A DNA stretch of 64,000 nucleotides from Paraphaeosphaeria minitans (Eukaryota > Ascomycota > Dothideomycetes > Pleosporales > Didymosphaeriaceae). The stretch covers positions 992,001 to 1,056,000 of the forward strand of contig WJXW01000008.1 of the NCBI GenBank assembly GCA_015832175.1, in the 5' to 3' direction. Position 1 is the stretch's first letter. Each line of letters begins with the position of its first letter. The notes under the pieces are model-generated. The model had not been told where the DNA came from. It saw nothing but the letters and a program-made list of their open reading frames with translations, and ran no database searches. Of this stretch, positions 1 through 9,102 are shown in pieces. The position numbers and the translations under genes are program-made.

Positions 1-1
1 G

Positions 2-334
2 CCACTGACGTACCCTCGGTACGCTGCCAGCCTGTTTGCTGCCAATGACGCGCTGCGAAGCACTTTCGCGGCGGCTGCTATTCTATTTGCGCGACCTTTG
101 TACATGAATCTGGGTGTTGGCGAGGGTTGCAGCTTGCTTGGGGGTTTGAGCGTATTTGGAATTGTTGGGTTCTGGTACTTGTTCATGTATGGTGGTATAC
201 TGCGGGAGAGGAGCAAGTTCACGGAGGTAGTGATAAGAACAGCGTGTGCTCTCAACGATAGAACTTCAAGATTATATATTGGAATGTTCCGAGGGCGGTC
301 TTATAGTTGCGCTGCAGCAAAATTTCCAATTTAG
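2..334 (+). CDS. MFS transporter (DHA1-like), C-terminal end only
   Basis: The reading frame is open from base 2 and is cut by the window start. Residues read TYPRYAASLFAAN, then FARPLYMNLGVG, then LLGGLSVFGIVGFWYL, and end in a basic RERSKF segment. This is the usual last two membrane segments of fungal DHA1 drug/polyamine-type major facilitator transporters, which end shortly after that basic tail. Here about 30 extra residues follow before the stop at 332-334, so the natural stop may be lost or a terminal intron (GTAGTG at about 229) may be used. Substrate is unknown. The family match is seen in the sequence; whether the full gene is functional cannot be judged. Confidence 0.72.
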   Translation, partial: PLTYPRYAASLFAANDALRSTFAAAAILFARPLYMNLGVGEGCSLLGGLSVFGIVGFWYLFMYGGILRERSKFTEVVIRTACALNDRTSRLYIGMFRGRSYSCAAAKFPI

Positions 335-441
335 ATTCCAGGCAATCCCTCAACTTCACTCCGTCCCTGATAACATATCAAGACCATGTGTTGGGCTAGG
401 TTGCAGTACACTTGTAAACAACAGGAAACAGAACAAACCGT

Positions 442-521
442 ACGGGAAACAGAGCGCACGGGAAACAGAGCGCACGGGAAACAGAGCGCACGGGAAACAG
501 AACGCATGGGGAATAGAGCGC
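442..521. repeat. 16-bp minisatellite, about 5 units
   Basis: The unit acgggaaacagagcgc is repeated in tandem. Three units are perfect and two on the right are diverged. A related gggaaacag stretch precedes it. It lies exactly where the RPB9 fragment stops matching its family. Confidence 0.9.
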
Positions 522-524
522 ATG

Positions 525-659
525 GAAAGAGCAGGTTGGAGCTGGCGGGGTTAGCGGCCGCGCGTGGCCAACAAATGCGACTCATCATTCTGAGCAGAAG
601 CGGAAGAGGATCTTCTTGTTCTCGTCCGTCTCCTGCTGCTGGTCTGCGGGCGACGACAT
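525..659 (-). pseudogene. RPB9: RNA polymerase II subunit RPB9, 5' fragment
   Basis: From ATG at 659 the minus strand reads MSSPADQQQETDENKK and then ILFRFCSE, the N-terminus of RPB9 up to its first zinc-ribbon cysteine. An intron-like segment follows. Coding resumes at 541 with C-SNLLFP, matching the family's CSECNNLLYP once spliced. The expected donor GTGAGT reads ATGAGT, so it would not splice normally. All later zinc-ribbon sequence is missing and is replaced by the 16-bp minisatellite. RPB9 normally has about 120 residues and two zinc ribbons in Pol II, so this cannot be the working copy; an intact gene should exist elsewhere. It is head-to-head with the Pin1 fragment. Confidence 0.78.
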
Positions 660-1084
660 GGTGGCTGCCTTATGTAGTGGTTTTTTTTGCAACTGTTGTG
701 AGGCGCGGCGGCGTGTTTGTGCGTGCTGGGTGAGGCGTCGGTCGCGACTATCGCCGTGTAATGCGGTCGGGTAACGGGTGGTGACAGAGGTTCACTGCGT
801 GGGTCGACTTCAAGTGTAAAAGACGGCGCAGGCGGTCTGGGTGCCTCAAAGACGTGGAGGCGGCGGCGCAGAACGGGCCGTGCATTCCGTCGTAGGAGGG
901 TGAACCATTGCTCCCCGCGTTCGAGAGCTCAGCGATCGTCCCAACCGGCAATTCAGCGTCTCGGCCCTGCAGGCTTCTTTACTACACTGCAGTCTCTGCC
1001 GCATATCTCAACGCCAACGCCGGGCCAAACCAGCGCGCCCGACGACAACCCTCGGATCCCCCACACGCACATCGCACTTCAATC
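660..1084. promoter_or_regulatory. Bidirectional promoter between RPB9 and Pin1 fragments
   Basis: About 425 bp separates two divergent start codons (659 minus, 1085 plus). It contains a T-run at 681-688 and the pyrimidine-rich CTTCTTTACTAC leader before the plus-strand ATG. No longer coding sequence was recognised in it. The arrangement implies that an original divergent gene pair was copied with its shared promoter. Confidence 0.5.
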
Positions 1085-1323
1085 ATGGTAAGTCCAGCGC
1101 ATGCAGCGGCGCATAGCTCCAAAGCAACGGGCACCGACACTGATGCGGGCAGTCTTCCGGACCCAAAACAGGCTTCCCTGAGGGATGGGAGATACGCCAT
1201 TCCAACAGTAAGAACGTCCCCTACTGCTTCCACCCTGCGAGCAAAGACTCGCGATGGGAGCCGCCGGCGGGAATCGACCCAGACAGGCTGAAGGCTTATA
1301 TGGCCAAATCAATTCAGCAGTGA
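1085..1323 (+). CDS. Pin1/Ess1 prolyl isomerase, WW-domain-only remnant
   Basis: Proposed join(1085..1087,1153..1323). The first exon is only ATG, followed by GTAAGT; the 65-nt intron ends in GGCAG. Exon 2 reads SSGPKTGFPEGWEIRHSNSK and continues to SRWEPPAGIDPDRLKAYMAK before the stop at 1321-1323, 57 residues in all. This is the complete type IV WW domain of Pin1-type isomerases, with both tryptophans and the PYCF core, plus the start of the linker. The catalytic rotamase domain (about 110 residues) is absent. Pin1 WW domains bind phospho-Ser/Thr-Pro sites such as the Pol II CTD. Promoter, splice sites and frame all look usable, so a free WW mini-protein could be made; equally it may be an inert fragment. 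Confidence 0.75.
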
Positions 1324-1759
1324 TGCTCGGTTAAGAGCGACGTATCCTTTGAGGCTTTCGAAAGTTGTCCCCCGTTGTCAGCAACCCACCAATGCCCTGG
1401 CTACTGAAGCCTTATCGAAATGCCCTCAAGCTTGGACAGCTTATCTCCATGTGGGCACCCAATTTCTTCCATTTGCAGTAACGGAACTAAGGGCTTGAGC
1501 TTGGATGCCAGTGTAGCCGGACTGCTGTACGTGATCGATTCCTTCGGCCTTCCTAGAAACACGCAGTGTGATAAAGCAGGCTGTCACTCGAATATTGCGT
1601 ACGTCTCACTCTTAGCGTGGGTGGACAGATCATGAGCGCGAAAGAAGCAGCCTTAAGGTCAGTGGTCTTCTCGCACGACTCGACGGTGCAGAGCAATAGA
1701 AGGCGAATGAGCATGACTGGCATCATACCTCAAAGCGCTAGACTCAGTGTCCTGTTCTT
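1324..1759. other. No recognisable gene
   Basis: Short open frames exist (for example 1420-1635 plus, 71 codons), but none shows a family motif. It lies between the Pin1 break and inverted-duplication arm A. Confidence 0.5.
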
Positions 1760-2032
1760 CGCGCAACCGTAGGTAGGACGAGAACAAGCCTTTCCCATCA
1801 TGTGAGATGGCGCTCCATGCAGTGTGGCCTGACATCCTAGAGCTTGTCGGTAACAAAGCCCGGCGAATGATAGCACGACCGAAAGTGACTCATACTCACA
1901 CGTTATCGACCTGACTGTGAACCAGCTACTACTAGCTGTAATGCATATAATGCTTTGGACAATCTCAGGCTCACGCTGTCTCCGCTGTACCCAACCCTAC
2001 CATATACCGCCACTGGCAGCATTCACGTAAAA

Positions 2033-2538
2033 ATGAACCCACCCAAAGATCAGGACGGCTCTGAGGTATGTTCGTTCTTGCCGACTTATGCGTGGATACT
2101 CACGCCAAGGAAGCGTCTTACCGAACAAGATGTTCGTTTGCTTCGCCGTTATGGGAAGCTCCCAGCAAGTGAAGATCTGCTCGCTCACCAACTTGATGTA
2201 TTTTTTGCATTAGGTTCGCCATATATATCAGCTAGCTAAACTCATTTCAGAGACGCAAATACTTCGATTCGGGTGATCTTGCCCTCTCGCATGCGTATAG
2301 AGTATCCGACATTGGCCTAATACGAACCGGCACGGAGCACCCTGTTCGCAAGGGTATATCCCATCCGTCATCTCCTGTTCCAGCTAGCAGCAATATTAAC
2401 AACAATTCTGGTGAGCAAGAGAAAGGTGTAAAAGAAGGAAATAAAGCCACAGAAGCCAGCCACCTCTACCAACATGTGAGTGCTGTCATAAGCGAAAACG
2501 CGCAGGCGGGTGAAGAGCGTAGTTTAGAATCCAGCTAG
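2033..2538 (+). CDS. Endosulfine (Igo1/ARPP-19)-like protein, copy A
   Basis: Proposed join(2033..2197,2251..2538), 150 residues. Exon 1 carries LTEQDVRLLRRYGKLP and SEDLL, the conserved helix of endosulfines. The 53-nt intron runs from GTATTT to TTTCAG. Exon 2 starts RRKYFDSGDLALS, the family core where Rim15/Greatwall phosphorylates the serine so that the protein inhibits PP2A-B55; yeast Igo proteins act this way in quiescence and mRNA protection. The usual FDSGDY reads FDSGDL here. The tail contains GTEHPVRKGISHPSSPVP and continues to TAG at 2536. A segment after GSE starts with GTATGT and looks like an unspliced old intron (44-51 nt) that now reads through in frame. The start is the first ATG in frame before the PKDQDG segment. 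It may be a diverged paralog or a decaying copy. Confidence 0.68.
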
Positions 2539-2788
2539 ATCTGAGAAAGAGTACGCAGAGGCACGGCACTGGATGATGTGTCACTATCTATATTGAGTTT
2601 AGAGCGTGTGGGCGAGCGAGAGCGAGCGCATGTCGAGCTTTATTTTAATGCAGGATAAAGTTACGTGAAAATACGTGAATATAGCCTTACGGCCGTGTGT
2701 TTAGTAACGTTACGATATGATATTTATCTTCGATCATAGTCTCTCTTCCCTCATAAAGAGACAGTAAACGGCTTGGCATTGTGTTATT

Positions 2789-3079
2789 CTAGTCCTGGAC
2801 CCCTTCCCTGAGAGCGGGGTGTGTGGCGGATTGACTTGGTACCGGCAGAACTGGCAGAGGCACCGGCCGCAGCGCTAAGATGCTACGCTCGTACCAGTCC
2901 CTACTGTCTTCCTCGGGCATCTGACCGGCGCTGGGATCTGCGGTGCGTATGCCCGGGGGCGAGAGACGCTCTGGGCCCAGTGGGCGACGGATCCCAGTAG
3001 AGTCTCCTTTGAGATTCATGCCGGGCTTGTGGGGTGTCGCAGTGGCGGCTGCAATGGGCGCGTGTGCTTCATCAAACAA
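2789..3079 (-). pseudogene. Gene X, copy A (C-terminal part)
   Basis: The minus frame reads IAAATATPHKPGMNL and then STGIRRPLGPERLSPPGIRT, ending in PALREGVQD. It matches the end of the larger frame at 25414-25944 almost exactly, but lacks about 10 residues after GMNL and the whole N-terminal part. The family is not recognised: proline-rich, no membrane segment, no known motif. Upstream sequence was probably removed before or during insertion of the neighbouring LINE-derived element. Confidence 0.55.
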
Positions 3080-3183
3080 CTAGCCAATCACGTTGTTAAG
3101 AAGGATGCCAAGCAAAATATCCAGTCAGCGGACGACGACCTCTACACCAGCGACCTGAACACCAAGCTCCTTCCTAATTAGGA

Positions 3184-4294
3184 AAAAACACGACAAACAG
3201 CGAGAATTCAATTCCTGGATTATCCATCACAACAGCATCGAAACATCTCTGCTAGCGGCCGCAATCGTCTCTATAGGCCAAAGCGCATCCCTCTGCGTTA
3301 TGGTACCTGTAGAAACATGGTTGCGGCCGCGGCAGTCACGAAAGCAAAATTTGCGAGCAGGCTACGCAACATGACACACCCATTGACGGCAGCAATAACC
3401 ATCTAGCCACGATGCCGCATCACGAAAGCGACGACGGAGCCCAAACCTCGTACAGCCACAACACACACAATTTCTGGTGGGCTTCCTGATCAGCCCGCCA
3501 CTCGACATCGTTTGTGACGTCCCGCATCGACGGCCCTCCGGATTGAACGACATCAACGCTCACGCAAATCGCCTCACAGACACCCGGCATGCTACTATAG
3601 ATGCCACACAATACACAGTCACAGACAGCCTCGTCCACTGTCGCCCCCATGTCGAAGGAGTGGTGCCCCTTCCGACATACCCGACAAGGTCTGAGGCGAG
3701 TCGCGATAGCGTTGCATGGCTACTAGACCCAAGAGCACGAAGGAGCGGAGCCTCGCTCTCGGGAAGCTGCATCGCAGCTGGTGCGTTGGCGCTGCCGCCA
3801 ATGGCAGGTCACAACACAACACACGGCCACATAGGAACCTAGTGAGAGGCAGCAAGAAGATGGGAGAAACAAGAACACAGAACAAATGCAAGCCCTGAGG
3901 GTCAAGGGCAGGTACAGCAACATGAAGCCGAACACTGGGGGGAGACTGTAGGTACGCAGATACGACAAACGAGGCCGACGCCTCTACGACGCCTCAATAC
4001 AACGGCAACGAAAAAGAGTTTTTTTTACCGCACGAAAACAGAGACAATACATTTGAAGTCAAACACACAGACACAGATACGTCACTTCTCATGACGGCAT
4101 GTACGTAGTCGTAGATAGAAGCCAGACCACAAGCGGAGGCGAGGGAACAGCTGGCTGTACTTTCAGTACGGTGAAGTGGGGCATGTCGATTTCTTTCGGC
4201 AGCGCGTCGGCTGTTTGCCAAACCTCTGCATCCGGGCATAGCTGCACGAAACCGCGGCTGAAACCGAGTAGGATTCAATCAATCAATCAATCAA
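3184..4294 (+). mobile_element. Non-autonomous LINE-derived element, copy 1 (1.1 kb)
   Basis: The element is bounded by a perfect 16-bp target-site duplication, tccttcctaattagga, at 3168-3183 and 4295-4310. The 5' end (aacacgacaaacagcgagaa) resembles the 5' end of the full LINE at 46.8 kb. The last roughly 330 bp match its 3' UTR, including cggctgaaaccgagtagg, and finish in a (CAAT)n tail. Interior sequence around 3820-3860 matches the LINE ORF1 zinc-knuckle codons for GHIGT. Endonuclease, reverse transcriptase and RNase H are absent. A 121-codon frame (3477-3842) ends at the GHIGT codons and is best read as a deleted ORF1, not a new protein. The same structure recurs at 47.7-48.8 kb. Confidence 0.88.
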
Positions 4295-4310
4295 TCCTTC
4301 CTAATTAGGA

Positions 4311-5725
4311 TAATTGTACGGCCGAACGTTCGCTGTACGGCCCGAACAGCTTCATTTCTTGGCGTCCCGAACGTACGTACTTCTGTATGGAGACCGAACG
4401 AACCAACATGAGCCCTGTTCGGTTCGGTATACTGTACGTTGACCGCGCTGGATATAGCGTTGGTCCGTAGTGGGGCTGTGCGGGTGGCTGTAGGGTGAAG
4501 TGTTCGATTCAGCTGCAGAACAACCATCTCTCGATACAATCTTTTTTATTTTCTCCGAGGAACGCTAGTGCTTCTGATAGCCTCAATGCACTTTTAGTGG
4601 GTCGGACCCTCTCTTCGGGTATGTCTCCGGGTCTCGGGGCCGCATGTCTCTCGGGAATCTTTGCCGTAGCCACCTGTCCTCTTGTCCCTTTTCCTGTGCC
4701 CCACCATACATAAATTCGCTACTCACACTCATTGGCTACGGCTAGTTGCGGACGGGCACAACCATACAACATATTCATGTCCGCTCATTGGCCTCGGCAC
4801 ATGCAGCCGCTGCATCATATCACAAATACAAATGGTTTGCTTCCCAACCCAGGCTAATGATGAACAAGCTTCTGCTCGCTCATGGATTTCTCCAAGTCTT
4901 GTTCATCTTTTCTCTCTCTCGCGGCGGTACTGACGTCCTCCTGACCACGTTTTCGGTGGGGAACCACCCACGATGTGGTAGTAACGCTTGTTCATGGGGT
5001 TGAAGACGTGCTGGATATGTGGATACCAGCAGGGAGCCTGCGAAGGCTTATCAACAACACCAGCTTTATACGAAATTGCAAGGCCAGCTAGAACTTATAT
5101 CATCCTTGCAGTTGCAAAACTGCGTACTGAGCGTCGAGTATCATATCCCCACCAGGCTAAGAAGCTCTTGTAAGTTTTACCCATTAACAAGTGAATCTTT
5201 TAGGGGTAAAATCTACCCCACTCCAGTAATCAAAACACCAATTAGTTGCTACCGAGCTTCAGCACGTTCCGCTCACATCCCAGAAAACACAAATTCGGAA
5301 CAAGCAAGAGGCCCATCAGCTACAATGCTCGAATGACCGTCCGCCATGTCTCATGTTCCGATGTACAAGTCTGCAATGTACTCCCAAGAACATTATGTGA
5401 CGAGCGCGCCATCAGCTGGAGACCGGGAGCAACGGCTGTGGGGCTATACGATAAGCCTGTGACTGGCCACCAATGAAGCGAAGTCGTTCGCGCTTGTTGA
5501 TCAATATTGCTGCTAATTAGGCAACAATAAATACAGCATTTTGCACGTGGTGGGCGCTAAGCGGCGCGGTACTCCAGTAATTGTAAGACTGGATTGGCGC
5601 TTGGACGTCGGATGTGCTACTGCCTAGGCACGTGACGCAGCTCACTTAGCATATAGACTTGAAGTGTCCCCGCATTCACATGTAAACTCAACCAAATTAC
5701 TTTCTTCAGCTTCATCGAGTTCTAT
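4311..5725. other. No recognisable gene
   Basis: The stretch contains GTTCGG-rich short repeats at 4,320-4,430 and several short open frames (for example 4495-4713 and 5019-5336) without family motifs. Nothing further can be supported. Confidence 0.5.
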
Positions 5726-5913
5726 ATGTCAACGTTCGCTATGGCTAAAAAGAAACGCAATAAAAAGCAGCAGCAGGTTGCCACCCCGGAGCCTCCAACA
5801 GGAGGGAAGTCCATGGAGTTGGCTTGTAGTCGTCAATCCATACCTCTCCGGCCCACAACCTCGTCAGACATCCCCTTCCTGTTCCTTTTCGGCTCTTGTA
5901 TATATAACTAATT

Positions 5914-6681
5914 GTGGTTCGCAGTCCTTACACAAGTCCTCCTGTCGCAATTGAAATCGGCTCGGAACGTAGGACGTACTACGTCCCGCAGGAATACCTG
6001 CAAGATCTGGACTTAGTCACATCTTGCCGCTCATGGGGAGGGCATATACATTTACCTGATGTGGACGCAAGTACCGGTAATGTACTAGTTCACTACCTTC
6101 ACACTGGTCTTTACCAAACACTCAACGACATGGAAATGTTTCTGGTCGCGGAAGCAAGCATCGAATTCAAGAGAGCCCTGTTAGCCTACGCAGCGGCCAA
6201 CAAATATGGCCTATTCGGCCTACAGCAACTAGCAAAGCACCAAATCGAACGCTTTGGCGCCGAGATGAACATCTTCGACGTCATTGAAGCTATCAAGGAA
6301 GATTTCTCAAATCTCGTGTGTGATAACTCCTGGTTCTTTGGCTACTTAGGGGACAAAGCGAAAACTGCATTTGAAGAAGATCACACAGTGTTTGCAAGGG
6401 ATAACTTCTTCGACCACATTAACGATGTCGCTCTGGCCCAAGTCATGGCAAAATGTATGGTAGAGCTTTACGACAACAAGGTCTCGCGCATGCTCGACAC
6501 AGAGGGGACGGCTGTTTCACGGTTACCCAAAGGGTGTATCTCCAAAGCCCAAGATGCTCCCATCGAAGAAGCCCAGCCAGAGTGCTGTGCTATCGAAGAA
6601 GCGCTGCCTATGATACTGCCCGTTGGTGCGCAGGCCCCGAAGATGGCAAAAACCATGTTCTTCCTCTTTCCTGGCGCGTAA
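5914..6681 (+). CDS. BTB/POZ-domain protein (3' end formed by antisense of an MFS remnant)
   Basis: The frame contains VAIEIGSERRTYYVPQEYL, then an aromatic/acidic LPDVDASTGNVLVHYLHTG and a helical tail with LLAYAAANKYGLFGLQQLA. This is the layout of fungal BTB/POZ proteins (protein-protein interaction, often Cullin-3 adaptors). A basic frame at 5726-5825 (MSTFAMAKKKRNKKQQQ) is probably the 5' exon, joined by an intron ending at TTCGCAG (5924); the donor is uncertain. From about residue 190 the sequence no longer looks like BTB. It is the reverse complement of the MFS pseudogene (6470-6681), so the last 60-odd residues are a chimeric tail made at a rearrangement junction. Confidence 0.6.
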   Translation: MVRSPYTSPPVAIEIGSERRTYYVPQEYLQDLDLVTSCRSWGGHIHLPDVDASTGNVLVHYLHTGLYQTLNDMEMFLVAEASIEFKRALLAYAAANKYGLFGLQQLAKHQIERFGAEMNIFDVIEAIKEDFSNLVCDNSWFFGYLGDKAKTAFEEDHTVFARDNFFDHINDVALAQVMAKCMVELYDNKVSRMLDTEGTAVSRLPKGCISKAQDAPIEEAQPECCAIEEALPMILPVGAQAPKMAKTMFFLFPGA

Positions 6682-7131
6682 GTGGCTCCGAAGATAGCCA
6701 GGCCGTTGGGTAGCATGATTGCGGGTCCGATTCCCTGGAATACACGGGCGAAGGTGAAGAGGACGTGATTCGAGTAAGCAGACAACCCTAGGACCATAGA
6801 CCACAGAGCCATCCAGAGGAAACCATGCGTTTGTATCCGAACACATCACCGAAGCGACCGGAAGGAAGGATGAAGGTTCCTACTGTGAGAGAGTAGCCCG
6901 CGATGAGCCATGGCAGCTGCGCGTCTGAGAGACCAAAGTCGTTGCCGATGACGTGAACAATGGTCTGTACATTTCCTAAACCAGCTTCTGTGTCGGTGTT
7001 AGAACAGTTCTTGTGTGGTCGAGGGTTGACTTACGCGTTAACAGCTGCGCGCTGCAAACAATAGCCACGAAGATAATCTCTCGTGGCAAAGACAGCGTCT
7101 CCGCTATCGACTTCGTTCTCGCCAACTCCAT
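6470..7131 (-). pseudogene. MFS transporter (DHA2/AMF1-like), truncated
   Basis: ATG at 7131 opens MELARTKSIAETLSLPRE and then IIFVAIVCSAQLLT. Intron GTAAGT...ACACAG occupies 6988-7034. Exon 2 gives the N-terminal half of a 14-TM-type facilitator: GYSLTVGTFILPSGRFGD, then FTFARVFQGIGPAIMLPNG, then YAPGKRKNMVFAIFGA. There is a frameshift with loss of a few codons after GYKRM (about 6,830), and similarity stops after the GSIIGS segment, about 200 residues into a normal 500-plus. It converges on and overlaps the BTB gene. Homologs carry drugs or ammonium-like substrates; this one is dead. Confidence 0.75.
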
Positions 7132-8255
7132 CTTATTCCCCTTCTACCCCTCATTTGGCAGGGCATCGCCATCGTGTTCTGTTGGCGACAGCGACGCGTC
7201 GCTGTGACGTCGTGTACCAAATATATTCCCCGGCCCGCCCTCATCTGCTCGCTCTTCGGATACATATCCTGACATGTTGACTTCACGAAACGACCAACAT
7301 CTCAGGTACCCTCCACCATGGCGGGCAGGCCGCGTTCTTAATAAAGCAAGCCATCGGAGCTATGCGTCTTCGATAGGTAACGGCCCGTTAGGTACGTCGA
7401 CGGAACCTTTTTGTCAGTTAGCGCAAGCTTAGGTTCCACCACGGAAGATAATCCGCACCTTTGGTCAGATCAGACAGCCGCATGCAGCTTACACGATGCT
7501 TGTGTAAAGACGCGCCGAGTGGAGTACTAATAACACGGTTGTGGACTCCGCTAGTCGCTACCTGCGGAAGCGCGAAGGATGGGGCGCGTGCTGCATCTTC
7601 GTGATGAATGAGTGTACAGACCTCGCGGCTAATAGCGGCGAACAAGCAAGGCTTGAACGAAGTTGGAAACGTTGAGTGGGGGTTGCCGTGGTGTCGAGTC
7701 AGGTAGGGGAAGTTCTAAAAAAGAGGAGATATTTTTGAGAAGGGACGCTACCTATGCCATTGCACCCAGCCTCACGCGATAGGTAGGTAAGACACCCCAA
7801 CAGATGTGGAATTACAGCACCAACGCAATGTATTCAAAAGTGGCCTAATTCACATAACTTATTCGTCTGTGCATTGCAAACAATCACTTTCAGGGCCAAG
7901 GCTGATATTCAAATGCACATCTTTGTACAGACACGTTGCACGCTGTCAGCCTCGCGCCGTCCGTGGTCCCAACCCACACGTGTTTCACATTGCTCAACCC
8001 CAGTGGCTGTGCGCAACATGACAGGCAGTACAGCGCCATGGCAAGGCAGGTCTAGCTACGATGTTTGATTCATTATTCTAAAAGATGTTCCAGCTCTTCA
8101 TTCCGTCCTCCTTACGGTCATGGGCATCCCATCAATGGGATTTGCCTCACACTTCATCACCGTGAAAGCTCTATCTCCAGATATCGTATCCAGGCCCGTC
8201 CACCCAAACTTAGAGAGCAACTATACTTGTAACTCGTTGAACATTGTTTACTTTG
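7132..8255. other. No recognisable gene; possible old MFS 5' region
   Basis: The sequence immediately right of 7131 would be the promoter of the decayed MFS gene. Open frames at 7418-7645 (minus) and 7806-8021 (plus) have no recognisable motif. Confidence 0.45.
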
Positions 8256-8640
8256 TGAGATTGCCATATGCATGAAGCTCGGGTCAAGAACCACTCTTTG
8301 CGTCTTTCGTACCTCAAGCAGGCGCTCTCGCGGGATACGGTCCATCGTGCATAAGTCGCGTTTTTGGCTGACATCATCATGTTGTGGGCAGCTTTCCACA
8401 TCGGCCCGTCTGCTGTTGCTATATTGCCTGTTCCTAGGATGGCGTCCATGGATTTGACTGCCACAATATGTTTTGGGTGATTTTTCCAGGTTGTGAATTG
8501 GTTCGCCAAGTCCGGATCCGTGACAATCAGTTGCGGTGGGCCAGCTGGTCATAAATCCAGATATCACGCCCCGGGCATGTCGTACTTCTGCGAGATTGTC
8601 GTGACAACTTGCTGATCATGTGCACCACTAGGTAGAAGAC
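8256..8640 (-). pseudogene. Cytochrome P450, N-terminal fragment
   Basis: The minus strand reads PQLIVTDPDLANQFTTWKNH, then ILGTGNIATADGPMWKAAHN. This is the stretch before and including helix C of fungal P450s (family pattern: dG..WK..R). A preceding DIWIYDQL segment is in another frame, so at least one frameshift is present. After HNMM the similarity ends. No heme-binding cysteine motif or ExxR helix exists nearby. It is about 100 residues of a roughly 500-residue enzyme, clearly non-functional. Confidence 0.65.
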
Positions 8641-8659
8641 TGATCGATTTCTCCATGAG

Positions 8660-9102
8660 TTTCAAGTGGCCCTACAGAAAAATATTAGGTACATCACGGT
8701 AGAAGCATCTGTGAGCATAAAGCTAGACAAAGAAATGCCCCAGGGAAACAAACAAACCGGACGAATGAGTGTGACGCATGACGGTATCTCCATTGCTATT
8801 GATGACGAGTGCAGATGCAAAGAAGACCAAGTGGAAGGGGGACGTGCATTGATGTTATACGACACGGCCGTTTCAGCGCTAGGTACGCTATCTACCTAGC
8901 CCTGCCTTGTTGGGCGTAGCTCACTTCATAGGTAGCGGGCAACGTAGGTAATCTCCAAGATGTTTTTTCCAGGACCACTGAGACAACAACCACACGCCAA
9001 ACATCGTGCGTACAAGGTTGCTTCCGGTCAATGCCTGCTTTGTACTAGGTATCTGGATAGCCATCACTCCCGTCCCTACCACAACGCCACCTATCCACAA
9101 TA
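8660..9102. other. No recognisable gene
   Basis: Only short frames are present (8666-8899 plus, 8960-9298 plus, the latter overlapping the next gene antisense). No motif was seen. Confidence 0.45.

Larger units (their letters stand above)
1760..3165 (+). repeat. Inverted duplication arm A (endosulfine plus gene X block)
   Basis: The order is: short frame with VWPDILELVGNK (1807-1914, plus), endosulfine-like gene (plus), gene X (minus). The same three pieces occur in reverse order and orientation at about 25.4-27.26 kb. Within the block, identity is uneven. The gene X segment (about 2,790-3,060) is essentially identical to its partner apart from one small indel, while the endosulfine segment differs at many sites. 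The arm ends at the insertion of a LINE-derived element. Confidence 0.85.

Noticed and set aside
3477..3842. 121-codon frame conserved in both 1.1-kb elements, as a novel protein
   Set aside because: It ends at the LINE ORF1 zinc-knuckle codons (GHIGT) and the copies are simply young, so conservation does not show selection. Best explained as a deleted ORF1.
3168..4310. Palindrome tcctaattagga at both ends read as terminal inverted repeats of a DNA transposon
   Set aside because: Both copies are direct repeats that lie outside the (CAAT)n tail. They are the target-site duplication of a LINE-type insertion whose target happened to be palindromic.
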